A stretch of DNA of 64,000 nt from an uncultured Eubacteriales bacterium (GTDB lineage: Bacteria > Bacillota > Clostridia > Oscillospirales > Oscillospiraceae), in the NCBI GenBank assembly GCA_900545405.1, contig UQYT01000012.1, positions 1-64,000 of the forward strand, written 5' to 3'. Below the pieces are notes generated by a model. It had not been told where the DNA came from, ran no database searches, and worked only from the letters and a program-made list of their open reading frames with translations. Below are positions 1 through 7,798 of this stretch, in pieces. Numbering within the stretch: position 1 is the stretch's first letter; each line of letters opens with the position of its first letter. The translations under genes were made by a program, and so were the position numbers.

Positions 1-165
1 CGATTCGACCCCATTTCTTTGGTGCTTGCCCAAAGAAACGGTGTCGAGCCGCCAAAGAAAAGCGCTTTTTTACCCTGTTGGCTCCACCATCCGCGTGAGC
101 GCTGCCGGTCGGTAGACGGGACGTTCCTCGCCCGACTTTGGGGAGGGGGCGGGTGCGGAGCGGGG
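1..165 (+). repeat. Half copy of the intergenic inverted-repeat element (hairpin unit R2)
   Basis: A long imperfect hairpin starts near position 6 (CGACCCCATTTCTTTGG, short loop, CCAAAGAAACGGTGTCG). It is followed by a second CAAAGAAA-GCGC segment and a conserved tail ending in CTCGCCCGACTTTGGGGAGG. The same unit recurs at 18010-18168 and 46890-47040 (reverse), and at 38896-39045 and 39349-39502 (forward). The window edge cuts it, so a full element may continue to the left. I see no credible gene here. Confidence 0.8.
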
Positions 166-197
166 CGGGGAAGGGACACGCGCATCTGTGAAAACAT

Positions 198-223
198 GGA
201 GGCTCCCCGCGCGGGGAGCCTCC
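198..223 (-). terminator. Intrinsic terminator of the NUDIX gene
   Basis: A perfect 11-bp GC-rich stem (GGAGGCTCCCC, GC loop, GGGGAGCCTCC) lies just past the NUDIX stop codon. It is followed on the minus strand by ATGTTTT. Confidence 0.75.
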
Positions 224-230
224 AGGTTTG

Positions 231-782
231 CTATTTCATTTTCGCGTTGCGGTGCAGGTCCAGACCGCCGCCGTGGGTGTGGATGTCGTAGAGCAGGCTC
301 AGAAAGCTGGAGTTGTAGGGCACAAAGCGGTCCTCGTCAAGCAGACGGAGCACCTCGTCCGCCGACGCCCAGCGCACGTCGAGCACCTCCTCGGCCTGCA
401 GCCGCAGGTCGGAGATGTCCGCGCCGTGCCCGGTGAAGAACACGTCGTCAAAGCCTGTCTCAAAGCCTATGCTCAGCTTGGGCCGCACACCGGCGAAGCT
501 CGCGCGGATGCCCAGCTCCTCAAAGAGCTCGCGCTCCGCCGCCGTCTGGCTGTCCTCGCCCGCTACGGCGCAGCCCCCGGCGCTCAGGTCCCAGAGCCCG
601 GGCCAGCCGCGCTTGGTGGCCTGGCGACGCTGGATGAGCATCCGCCCGTCCGGCGCGAACACGCAGATGTGCACCACGAGGTGGAACCCGCCATCGGGCA
701 CCGGGTCGCCGCGGTACATCGTGCGCCCCGTCAGCGAGCGGTCAAAGCTGTATACGTCCCAGAGTTCCCGCGACATGCTCAC
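231..782 (-). CDS. NUDIX hydrolase
   Basis: This 183-residue protein probably hydrolyses a nucleoside diphosphate linked to another moiety; the substrate is unknown. The full NUDIX box GX5EX7REUXEEXGU is present at residues 70-92 (G70, E76, R84-E85, E88-E89, G91). The N-terminus (WDVYSFDRSLTGRTMYRGD) and the HLVVHICVF strand resemble the isopentenyl-isomerase-like subgroup of NUDIX proteins. The GTG start overlaps the TGA of the upstream peroxidase gene (GTGA), so translation is probably coupled. An ATG two codons further in is an alternative start. The two-gene operon ends at the hairpin at 198-223. Family confidence is high; specificity is not readable. Confidence 0.9.
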   Translation of the reverse strand: MSMSRELWDVYSFDRSLTGRTMYRGDPVPDGGFHLVVHICVFAPDGRMLIQRRQATKRGWPGLWDLSAGGCAVAGEDSQTAAERELFEELGIRASFAGVRPKLSIGFETGFDDVFFTGHGADISDLRLQAEEVLDVRWASADEVLRLLDEDRFVPYNSSFLSLLYDIHTHGGGLDLHRNAKMK

Positions 783-1243
783 TTGCCTGCGCTGAGATAC
801 TCGAGTATCTCGGCGGCGTTGGTGTCCGGCTTGACCTTGGGCATGACCTTTTCGATGACGCCGTTCTCGTCTATGATGTAGGTCGAGCGCACGACGCCCA
901 TGCTGACCTTGCCGTAGTTCTTCTTCTCCTGCCAGACGCCGTAGGCCTCAATGGCCTGGCGCTCCGGGTCGGAGAGCAGGATGAAGGGCAGGCTGTTCTT
1001 CTCCGCAAAGCGCTGGTGCGAGGCCTGGGAGTCGCGGCTCACGCCGATGACCACCACGCCGAGGGCCTCGAACTGAGAATACGCGCCCGCAAAGGCGCAG
1101 GCCTGACGGGTGCAGCCGGGGGTGTTGTCCTTGGGGTAGAAATAGAGCACGACCTTTTTGCCGCGGAAATCCGAGAGCGAGACGTTGTTGCCGTCCTTGT
1201 CCGGGAGCGTGAACTCCGGGGCCTTGGTGCCGACTTCGAGCAT
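779..1243 (-). CDS. bcp: Thioredoxin-dependent thiol peroxidase (BCP-type peroxiredoxin)
   Basis: This 154-residue cytoplasmic peroxiredoxin would reduce hydrogen and organic peroxides, recycled by thioredoxin. The peroxidatic cysteine is C44 in the motif YPKDNTPGCTRQAC. C49, five residues later, is the resolving cysteine position of the BCP subfamily. The length and the opening (VGTKAPEFTLPDKDG) are typical. I chose the ATG at 1243 because AAGGAGG lies seven bases upstream; the longer frame lacks this. It is the first gene of an operon with the NUDIX hydrolase and is divergent from the lipoprotein gene at 1426. Confidence 0.95.
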   Translation of the reverse strand: MLEVGTKAPEFTLPDKDGNNVSLSDFRGKKVVLYFYPKDNTPGCTRQACAFAGAYSQFEALGVVVIGVSRDSQASHQRFAEKNSLPFILLSDPERQAIEAYGVWQEKKNYGKVSMGVVRSTYIIDENGVIEKVMPKVKPDTNAAEILEYLSAGK

Positions 1244-1425
1244 ATGTGTTGCCTCCTTGGTGTCGATTTGTGTACGTGAGCCCAGCATAATACGCCGCGC
1301 CGGAGCCGTCAAGAGCAAAGCGCGCTTTGGAATTTTTCAACAAGACAGGGCGCAGAAATTTGTGAGACGCAAGATACAAATCTGATACAGCTCCGTTGTA
1401 AGCTGGTGAAAACGGGAGGTGCGGC

Positions 1426-3480
1426 ATGAAAAAGCTTGCTTTGTCGCTCATTTTCGCGCTCACGATATCTCTCGCCGCCTGCGGTGCGGAGGCGCCGCCG
1501 ACAGTGAGCGGAGAGCCTTTGCCGGAGGCGTCCGCGGCGGCCACGAGCTGGAACGGCAAGGGCGCGTGCTATACGGCGGAGCCCGTCATAAACGGCAAGA
1601 ACGAGTGGATGGGCTGCTCCTTCGATTACGCCGGCGAGAGCTTCAGCCTCGTGAGCGCGGAGGACAGTACGCTCCGTGTCCTTTGCGGCGGAAAGGGGCT
1701 CTTTGACGCCGAGGGCGATTACGGGCTCTTCATGCGTGCCGACGAGAGCGGTCTCTGGCTCGTCTCAAGTGCGGTGGGCGGCCTCGTGCTGCGGCTATAT
1801 AGCCCTGAGGGCGGGGTGCTGATGGAAGCAAAGCTGCCGGATGCCCCAAGGGACATGCTGCTCTCGGATGGCCGGGCCTGGCTGGACATGGGCGGCACGC
1901 TTCTGGCCTTTGCGCCGGACGGGAGCTGTGAGGAGCTGGACATCGCGCAAAAATACCGCCGCGTCGTCAGAGACGGCGAGGGCGGACTGCACACCGTGTC
2001 GCAGATAGAGGGCGGCTGCTTTGTCGCGCCTGTCGGTGGCGGGGAGGGCTTCTCCGTTGAGCGCGGTGTGGTCGGCTCCGGGGACGAGGCGGCGTTTTTG
2101 TACCTCGCCGGGACCGACGGCGTGTACAAGCTGGACTCCGGCGGGGAGACGGAGCTGTTCATAGACTTTGCGGAGTGCCGGATCGAGCTAGGCAAGGTGC
2201 TGGAGTTCGACGCCGTGGGCGGCGGGCGCTTCATGAGCTCGGGCGTGCGCGGAACGCTGCTGCTCCGCCCCGCCTCGCCGGACGAGATCGGCCGCAAGAC
2301 CGAGCTCACGCTGGCGGTGTTTTGCTTGGATTCGGCCATCGAACAGCATGTGGCGCGCTTCAACGCCCTGAGCGATGACTACACGATAAAGACAGTGAAC
2401 TACACCGCCGAGGCGGGCGGCGAGGCCAACGCCCGGCTGCGGCTGAACACCGAGCTCGGCTCCGGCCGCGGACCGGACATGATCTGTTTCCCGAACGCCG
2501 TCACCGAGGACATAGGCCCCCTGAACTACGTCGTCCGAGGCATGTTTGAGGACCTGACGCCCTGGATAGACGCGGAGATAGGCCGCTCCAATCTGATGGT
2601 ATGGGACGCGTTGAGCGAGTACGGCGGCGTCTACGTCATAAGCGACGGCTTCAGCTGCAAAGGCATGAAGGGTCTCCGAGAGGTGTTCGGTGACGCCAGG
2701 GGCTGGACGATACAGGACTACCTCGACATGGAGGCCTCGCTGGAGCCGTGGCAGGACATGTGCTATCACATGGACCCCGCCTATTTCATCGAGATGCTCA
2801 GCCGGCGCTATATGCGGACGGCCATTGACTGGGAAAGCGGCACGTGCGACTTTGATAATCCCGAGTTCATCGCCATTCTGGAGGCGGCGGCACGGGTAAA
2901 GGAGGACAGGACTGCGGAGCACGAGTCCCTTGAGAGCTTTGAAACCGCCTGGAGCCGCATGGGCCGCGGTCAGCTGATGGTCAGCTTCACATCCTTCAGC
3001 GACACCGACCTCACAAACGGCCCGAACTTTGATAACTACTATACGGGCAAGGAGGTCACCTACTTCGGCTGCCCCTCCACGGACGGTGAGGACGGCCTCT
3101 TCGTGGAGCTGGACTTCGCGCTCGGCATCTGCGTGAACTCAGAGCACAAGGAGGCGTGCTGGGACTTTGTGCGCGACATGCTGCTCAACAGCGGCGACCC
3201 GACGCTGCCGCGCATGGGCCTGCCGCTGTACCGCCCGGCATTTGAAGCGGCGCTGGCCTCGTGCACAGGCGAGGAGAGCACGCAGCTCCACAGCGAGGAG
3301 GAGGTGGAGAAATACCGCGCCTTCATCGAGAGTGCGGACAGTCTGAGCATCTACGACGGCCGGGCTCTCGCCATCATCATGGACGAGGCCAACGCCTTCC
3401 TCTCCGGCGGCCAGAGCGCCGGGCAGGCGGCAAAACTCATCCAGGAGCGCATGAGCATATATGTCGCGGAACAGAGCTGA
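1426..3480 (+). CDS. Extracellular solute-binding lipoprotein with a large N-terminal extension
   Basis: This 684-residue protein has a lipoprotein signal peptide with lipobox LAAC (C19), so it is probably anchored outside the membrane. Residues of about 290-680 read like an ABC substrate-binding protein of family 1 (TLAVFCLDSAIEQHVARFN, then GPDMICFPNA and a C-terminal helical part). The preceding 270 residues form short repeated beta-strand-like segments (GLFMRADESGLWLVSS, TDGVYKLDSGGE), perhaps a propeller-like domain. No permease or ATPase gene is adjacent, so it is an orphan. The RBS GGGAGG precedes the ATG. The gene ends at a bidirectional terminator. The ligand is unknown. Confidence 0.8.
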   Translation: MKKLALSLIFALTISLAACGAEAPPTVSGEPLPEASAAATSWNGKGACYTAEPVINGKNEWMGCSFDYAGESFSLVSAEDSTLRVLCGGKGLFDAEGDYGLFMRADESGLWLVSSAVGGLVLRLYSPEGGVLMEAKLPDAPRDMLLSDGRAWLDMGGTLLAFAPDGSCEELDIAQKYRRVVRDGEGGLHTVSQIEGGCFVAPVGGGEGFSVERGVVGSGDEAAFLYLAGTDGVYKLDSGGETELFIDFAECRIELGKVLEFDAVGGGRFMSSGVRGTLLLRPASPDEIGRKTELTLAVFCLDSAIEQHVARFNALSDDYTIKTVNYTAEAGGEANARLRLNTELGSGRGPDMICFPNAVTEDIGPLNYVVRGMFEDLTPWIDAEIGRSNLMVWDALSEYGGVYVISDGFSCKGMKGLREVFGDARGWTIQDYLDMEASLEPWQDMCYHMDPAYFIEMLSRRYMRTAIDWESGTCDFDNPEFIAILEAAARVKEDRTAEHESLESFETAWSRMGRGQLMVSFTSFSDTDLTNGPNFDNYYTGKEVTYFGCPSTDGEDGLFVELDFALGICVNSEHKEACWDFVRDMLLNSGDPTLPRMGLPLYRPAFEAALASCTGEESTQLHSEEEVEKYRAFIESADSLSIYDGRALAIIMDEANAFLSGGQSAGQAAKLIQERMSIYVAEQS

Positions 3481-3482
3481 AA

Positions 3483-3513
3483 AAAGCGCGCCCCGCTCAC
3501 CGGGGCGCGCTTT
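3483..3513. terminator. Bidirectional intrinsic terminator
   Basis: The hairpin AAAGCGCGCCCCG / CGGGGCGCGCTTT sits between the convergent genes ending at 3480 and 3516, with T-rich or A-rich sequence on both sides. Confidence 0.8.
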
Positions 3514-3515
3514 GT

Positions 3516-4043
3516 TTATTGCCCTTCCGACTCCAGGGACTCACGAAACATGCGGACGCGCTCATTGCTCACGGCGGCAAGGTCGTCGTCCAGGACGCCG
3601 AACCAGCAGATCATATTAGAGCGGCTGTTCCGGTAGAACGAGAACGTCACAAGAGCATCGCGGCCGGAGAGCACGGCGTCGACCATAACGAAGTGCGAGT
3701 CCCCGCCGCCGCTCAGGTCGCCAGAAAAATCGCAGACCCAGCCGGAGACTTTGCCGGCATCAATGGGTATACAGTGGCCCTCAAGCGTGCCGGAAAGCTC
3801 CATGTCGCCGAAGAGCTTTATATCGGCTGTGCAGGCTTCGGTGTCGACATCGATCTCCATGGCGGTGAAGTTTTCGCCCTCCCGGGGATAGAAGTCGGAG
3901 TCTTCGTCGACGAGATCGTTCAGCATCTCCGGGTTGGCCTCGAGCCTGATCGGGCCCTCCGCGGGCTGCTCGCCGCAGGAGGCGAGCGTGAACATGAGCG
4001 CCAGGGCCAGGACAAGTGAGACAAGAGCTTTTACTTTACTCAT
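3516..4043 (-). CDS. Lipoprotein of unknown function
   Basis: This 175-residue protein has a typical lipoprotein signal (hydrophobic stretch, lipobox LASC, C23), so it is probably membrane-anchored and extracellular. The mature part is acidic and beta-rich in character. I recognise no family. It lies 66 bp after the lipoprotein gene ending at 4110 on the same strand, so it may be the last gene of the DUF2975/Xre operon. A GC hairpin at about 4072-4097 between the two genes lacks a T-run and could reduce rather than stop readthrough. An AGGAGG-like RBS (GGAGGGTCTCAT) precedes the ATG. Confidence 0.75.
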   Translation of the reverse strand: MSKVKALVSLVLALALMFTLASCGEQPAEGPIRLEANPEMLNDLVDEDSDFYPREGENFTAMEIDVDTEACTADIKLFGDMELSGTLEGHCIPIDAGKVSGWVCDFSGDLSGGGDSHFVMVDAVLSGRDALVTFSFYRNSRSNMICWFGVLDDDLAAVSNERVRMFRESLESEGQ

Positions 4044-4109
4044 ATGAGACCCTCCTTTGATGTGTTCGTCAGCGCTCCAGCTCCCGCCGGAGCGCTAGGG
4101 AGCGCGGGG

Positions 4110-5021
4110 TCAATCCTGCGCGGAGTCCGGGCCGGTCAAAGTCGTGGACTGGATGGCGTAGAAGCTCTCGCCCTCGGCAAGGGTGCGGGTGGTGAAGCTC
4201 TCGCCGGGGGTGAGGAACTGCCGCTCCACCACGGCCTCTCCGGAGTCGTCCATCGTGTAGTCCTCGACCACGGCAAAGGCGGCGTCCCCGGCGGCTATCG
4301 TCTCAGGGACCTCGCCCGGCGCGTACTCCGTGCGGCTCATGAGAGAGCCGTCAGCGCCGTAGAGCAGCACGGCGACGCGCTCCGTGGGGTATGTGGCCGT
4401 GATGTCGAGCTCTATGCTCATGCCCCAGGCCGGAACGTCGCCGTAGGCGTCGCTGTCCTCGGAGAGGGTGAATGTCATCGTGCCCATGCCGTTGGAGGAC
4501 ATGCCCTGACCGGTGACGAGATATATGCTGCCGTCCGCCTGCTGATAGACGGGGTTGCAGTAGGCCTGGACATGGCCGCGCGCGTCGGCGTAGATTGTGC
4601 CGCTCATCTCATAGCGCTCGCCATCGTCGCTGGAATAGACGTGCAAGCCGCCTTGGTCCATATAGTCGCTGGACTCGTTGCCGATATAGCTCTCGCCGTC
4701 CTCCTCATAGCGCGCGGAGATGAGCGGAATGCCCCACATGGGGAATTCGATGTGCCCCTCCCGGCCGCCATTGTCGGTGGCGTAGACGCGCTGGGAGTAT
4801 TTTGCCGCGTCCTGGCTGGATATCTCGCCGCCGCCGTTTATGAGGCTGGAGGCGTTGTCCTCAGCGTAGCTTGAAAAGTCGAAGGTGTCCACATATTCCG
4901 GCGTGATGTAGATGCCGACCAGCCGGTCTTCCTGCGCCGGGGCTCCGTCCTCGCGCAGCATGGAGCAGCCGGACAGCACCAGGGCGAGGGCGAGTATGAG
5001 TGCGATAGAGAGTTTCTTCAT
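4110..5021 (-). CDS. Lipoprotein of unknown function, downstream of DUF2975
   Basis: This 303-residue protein has a lipoprotein signal peptide with lipobox LSGC (C19). The mature region is acidic and shows no domain I recognise. I chose the ATG at 5021 (MKKLSIALIL) because AGGAGG is correctly spaced before it; a longer frame starting at 5054 would put a charged segment ahead of the signal peptide. Only 10 bp separate it from the stop of the second DUF2975 gene, so it belongs to the same operon. Its role with the membrane proteins (sensing, envelope stress or immunity) is speculation. Confidence 0.8.
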   Translation of the reverse strand: MKKLSIALILALALVLSGCSMLREDGAPAQEDRLVGIYITPEYVDTFDFSSYAEDNASSLINGGGEISSQDAAKYSQRVYATDNGGREGHIEFPMWGIPLISARYEEDGESYIGNESSDYMDQGGLHVYSSDDGERYEMSGTIYADARGHVQAYCNPVYQQADGSIYLVTGQGMSSNGMGTMTFTLSEDSDAYGDVPAWGMSIELDITATYPTERVAVLLYGADGSLMSRTEYAPGEVPETIAAGDAAFAVVEDYTMDDSGEAVVERQFLTPGESFTTRTLAEGESFYAIQSTTLTGPDSAQD

Positions 5022-5031
5022 GTCGTTCCTC

Positions 5032-5976
5032 CTATATGAACATGTCGTTTTCATCCCGCAGCCGCTTGTGCGCGGCGATGAACCGCGCGCCGAGCAGCAC
5101 AGCGAAGCAGTAGATGAGCGCGCTCACCGGGAAGCTCACGGAACTGAGCCCTCCGGAGCCGCTCCTGACCAGCAGCACGTCCGCAACCGCCAGCGACGCC
5201 GAGAGCAGCAGCATCACCGCGAGCGCTGTGGCGCAGAACCGCGAGAGCCTGCCCACCGCTCCGACCACGGCGTAGCTCAGTTCCCCGTCGAGGGCGTAGC
5301 GCCGCAGGGCGCTGAGCGTCAGCACACAGGCTCCGATCCCGAGGCAGGCCGAGACAAAGGCGAGCACCAGCTTTGAGAACAGGGCGGCGGGGCTTATGCT
5401 CACGCCCCCGGCCATGGCGGCGCCGAGCGAGGAGAGACGAAGCGCGTACACCGCCGTGCCGATGTTCGCGCCCGCGCCGTAAGCGAAGTACAGCGCCGCG
5501 GCGCAGACGGCCCAGCCGCCTATTCTCAGCAGCGGCGCGCCCTCAGCCGCGCAGCTTGCGCGCAGTATGCGCAGTCCCGCCCAGGCAAGCAGTGCCGTCC
5601 AGAATACCGCAGGCTGCACCGTCGGCTGCGTGAAGATGCCCTCCAGGGTCAGGGGGTTCTTCATCACCAGATAGAGCAGCACGGCGGAGAGCAGAAGCAG
5701 CAGGTCCTCCGGCTTGAATCTGTTCCGGAGCAGCTGCGCGATAAAGCCGAACACCGGCAGCGCGGCCAGGACCAGGCAGACGCTCTCAGGCGTCTTGCCG
5801 TCCATGCCGGCGGTCAGGGCCTGGAGCTGCGCAAAGGGGAACCAGCTCCGGTCCAGCGCAGCCTCGACCTGAGAGACCGAGAACAGGTAGATGGCGCAGC
5901 CGATGAGCGCTGCCGCGGCGCAGAGGATGAGGCAGCGCGCGCCGGTGAGGCCAAACTTGTATGAGCCCTTCATCAT
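5032..5976 (-). CDS. DUF2975-like multi-pass membrane protein (second copy)
   Basis: This 314-residue, very hydrophobic protein has roughly 7-8 predicted membrane segments. Its C-terminal tail (ARFIAAHKRLRDENDMF) closely matches the tail of the protein encoded at 6194-7090 (SRFIAAHKQLRDDNDLF). That match, and the adjacent YozG-type regulator, place it in the DUF2975 group. It is longer and more diverged than the first copy. Its ATG overlaps the stop of the Xre gene (ATGA), so the two are translationally coupled. The function of DUF2975 proteins is unknown. Confidence 0.75.
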   Translation of the reverse strand: MMKGSYKFGLTGARCLILCAAAALIGCAIYLFSVSQVEAALDRSWFPFAQLQALTAGMDGKTPESVCLVLAALPVFGFIAQLLRNRFKPEDLLLLLSAVLLYLVMKNPLTLEGIFTQPTVQPAVFWTALLAWAGLRILRASCAAEGAPLLRIGGWAVCAAALYFAYGAGANIGTAVYALRLSSLGAAMAGGVSISPAALFSKLVLAFVSACLGIGACVLTLSALRRYALDGELSYAVVGAVGRLSRFCATALAVMLLLSASLAVADVLLVRSGSGGLSSVSFPVSALIYCFAVLLGARFIAAHKRLRDENDMFI

Positions 5977-6194
5977 TCGTCCTCCTCAAGATTTCCGTCA
6001 AACTTCAAGATGTCGCCGACGTCGCAGTCGAGGTAGTAGCAGATGCGGTTTATCGTAGCGAACCTCACGCCCTTGGCCTTGCCGGAGCGGAGGATGGAGA
6101 GGTTCGCCTCGGTGATGCCCACCTTGGCGCAGAGTTCCTTCGAGGTCATGCCCCGCTCGCGCAGGACGTCCTCCAGATGTACGCGGATGGCCAT
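5973..6194 (-). CDS. Small Xre-family transcriptional regulator (YozG-like)
   Basis: This 73-residue protein is almost entirely a Cro/C1-type helix-turn-helix domain (MTSKELCAKVGITEANLSIL, then FATINRICYYLDCDVGDIL). Such short regulators regularly neighbour DUF2975 membrane proteins. The start at 6194 shares one base with the stop of the upstream DUF2975 gene, and its stop overlaps the next start, so the three genes are tightly coupled. The repeated palindrome-like sites at 7108-7127 and 7152-7171 in the operon promoter are good candidate binding sites, implying autoregulation (inference). Confidence 0.9.
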   Translation of the reverse strand: MAIRVHLEDVLRERGMTSKELCAKVGITEANLSILRSGKAKGVRFATINRICYYLDCDVGDILKFDGNLEEDE

Positions 6195-7090
6195 CAGACA
6201 AAGAGGTCGTTGTCGTCGCGCAGCTGCTTGTGCGCGGCGATGAAGCGCGAGACTATGAGCGCCGCAAGGCAGAAGAGCAGCGGGAATAGGGGCAGGCTGA
6301 CGTTCACGTTGTTGTCTCTGGAGAGCTCGATGAGCAGGAGCTTGGCCAGGCTGGCCCACATGCTGATGAGCACGATGGCCGCCAGCGCCTTTGAGCTGAA
6401 GCGGTAGAAGCCCTCGGCCTCCGTGACCGTCTCGTCGGCTATCTCCCCGGCGGGACCGAGCGTGTTTATGAGCCTCAGTGCCCGCAGGCAGCCGAGGACG
6501 AGTATGACGTCCGTCGCAACAGCGGACACGCCGTCGGCGAGCAGGGAGAACTGGAAGCCGCCGAGGAGCCCCGCCGCCGCGCCTATGAGCGTCCAGCCCG
6601 CTGCAAAGCCGAAGATAAGCCCCAGCAGCACCACGGCGATGCGCGCGAGCTTCACCAGCCGAGCGTCGTCCGAGGCGTTGAAGTACCGGAGCAGCCGGAG
6701 CACCAGCCACGCCACCAGCACGGCGAGCAGCCCCATCTGCGCAAAGGTGGAATACATGTCCCAGTGCGAGCTCAGCGCCCGGCCTATGAATATGAAGAGC
6801 GCGGCGCTCATGGCCAGCAACAGCCAGTCCTCGCGGTAAGGCCTACGCCGCCGCGAGAGCAGGAGCAGCGCCGCCGCCGGGATGAGGCAGACGAGCACAT
6901 AGAGCGCGATGGCAAATATGCGCCAGCCATCGCCCGTCATGGCCAGCTCCCAGAGCAGGTCCACAAAGAAGCCGCAGGGCAGCTTGAATATCAGTATCGT
7001 CAGCTCCGGCACTGCGGCCGCCGCCGCGCAGACAGCGCAGCCGAGCACCGCGGAGAGCACGATGAGCTTTTTGAACCGGGTTTCAGACAC
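6194..7090 (-). CDS. DUF2975-family membrane protein (first copy)
   Basis: This 298-residue protein has about eight hydrophobic segments and ends in RFIAAHKQLRDDNDLFV, the conserved C-terminal tail of the family. I chose the GTG at 7090 because TGGAGG sits nine bases upstream of it. The upstream TTG at 7105 and the GTG at 7099 lie before or inside that ribosome binding site. It is the first gene of an operon with the Xre regulator, a second DUF2975 copy and one or two lipoproteins. The promoter lies at 7138-7166. The molecular function is unknown. Confidence 0.85.
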   Translation of the reverse strand: MSETRFKKLIVLSAVLGCAVCAAAAAVPELTILIFKLPCGFFVDLLWELAMTGDGWRIFAIALYVLVCLIPAAALLLLSRRRRPYREDWLLLAMSAALFIFIGRALSSHWDMYSTFAQMGLLAVLVAWLVLRLLRYFNASDDARLVKLARIAVVLLGLIFGFAAGWTLIGAAAGLLGGFQFSLLADGVSAVATDVILVLGCLRALRLINTLGPAGEIADETVTEAEGFYRFSSKALAAIVLISMWASLAKLLLIELSRDNNVNVSLPLFPLLFCLAALIVSRFIAAHKQLRDDNDLFV

Positions 7091-7107
7091 GGTATGCACC
7101 TCCAAAA

Positions 7108-7171
7108 ATTATCGCAAAACAATAATTCTCTGTCCTCAGTGTAGCAGGCTAATTATCGTTTGTCAATAATT
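7108..7171 (-). promoter_or_regulatory. Promoter with two operator-like repeats for the DUF2975/Xre operon
   Basis: On the minus strand, TTGACA (7166-7161), a 17-bp spacer and TACACT (7143-7138) form a promoter. Two 20-bp copies of the pattern ATTATCG-N6-AATAATT occur at 7108-7127 and 7152-7171 in the same orientation. One overlaps the -35 box and the other lies in the transcribed leader. This is a typical layout for repression by the operon's own Xre protein. Confidence 0.7.
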
Positions 7172-7249
7172 TTTACCCCACCGGGGGCATATGCCCCGCC
7201 GCCGCGGCATAGTCTCACATGGGAGAGACTGCAAACGGAGGTGCGAGGC

Positions 7250-7753
7250 ATGGAGGAAAGCTGGCCGGTGATGTTCGGAGGACGCGAGATAGGCTCGCTG
7301 AGGGCGCATGCGCGCGGGGCGATGACGGTGTTCGAGGCGGAGGCGGCGGACCCGGGCGGCGTGCTGCGCCTCTCAGTCTACGGCGGCGGGAGAGAGGGGT
7401 ACCTAGGCGTGATGTCGCCCGCGGGGGAGGGGCGCGTCGCGCTAAGGCGGAGCCTCTCTCGCGCGGCGCTGCGGGGCTTTCCGGAGCGCATAGAGTACGC
7501 CGCGCCCTCGGGCGAGGCCGCCCCGGCCCCTGAGCCGGAGAAGCCCGCCCCGGAGCCCGTCTCCGAGCCTGAACCGGAGCCCGAGCCGGAGGACGGCCTC
7601 ATCTGGTACAGCTCGCCGGACGGCACGCTCTCGGCGCACGACGGGCGGCGGCTGCTCGTGGCCCTGCCCGCGGACGACGCGCGCGTCCCCGCCTGGGCCG
7701 GGGACGTGGTGAGGTATATAAACGGGCGCAAATACGTTGTCTTTCCGTGGTGA
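7250..7753 (+). CDS. Hypothetical protein with a Pro/Glu-rich linker
   Basis: This 167-residue protein has an N-terminal beta-rich domain (residues about 1-80), an EPEP-type Pro/Glu linker (about 90-118) and a short C-terminal module (about 120-167). It has no signal peptide or membrane segment, so it is probably cytoplasmic. I chose the ATG at 7250 because GGAGGTG lies six bases upstream. It stands alone between the divergent DUF2975 operon and the nucleoside phosphorylase gene. I do not recognise a family. Confidence 0.75.
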   Translation: MEESWPVMFGGREIGSLRAHARGAMTVFEAEAADPGGVLRLSVYGGGREGYLGVMSPAGEGRVALRRSLSRAALRGFPERIEYAAPSGEAAPAPEPEKPAPEPVSEPEPEPEPEDGLIWYSSPDGTLSAHDGRRLLVALPADDARVPAWAGDVVRYINGRKYVVFPW

Positions 7754-7798
7754 AAATGGTAAAATGGTGATACTCATTAGATAAAGGAGCAGATCACC

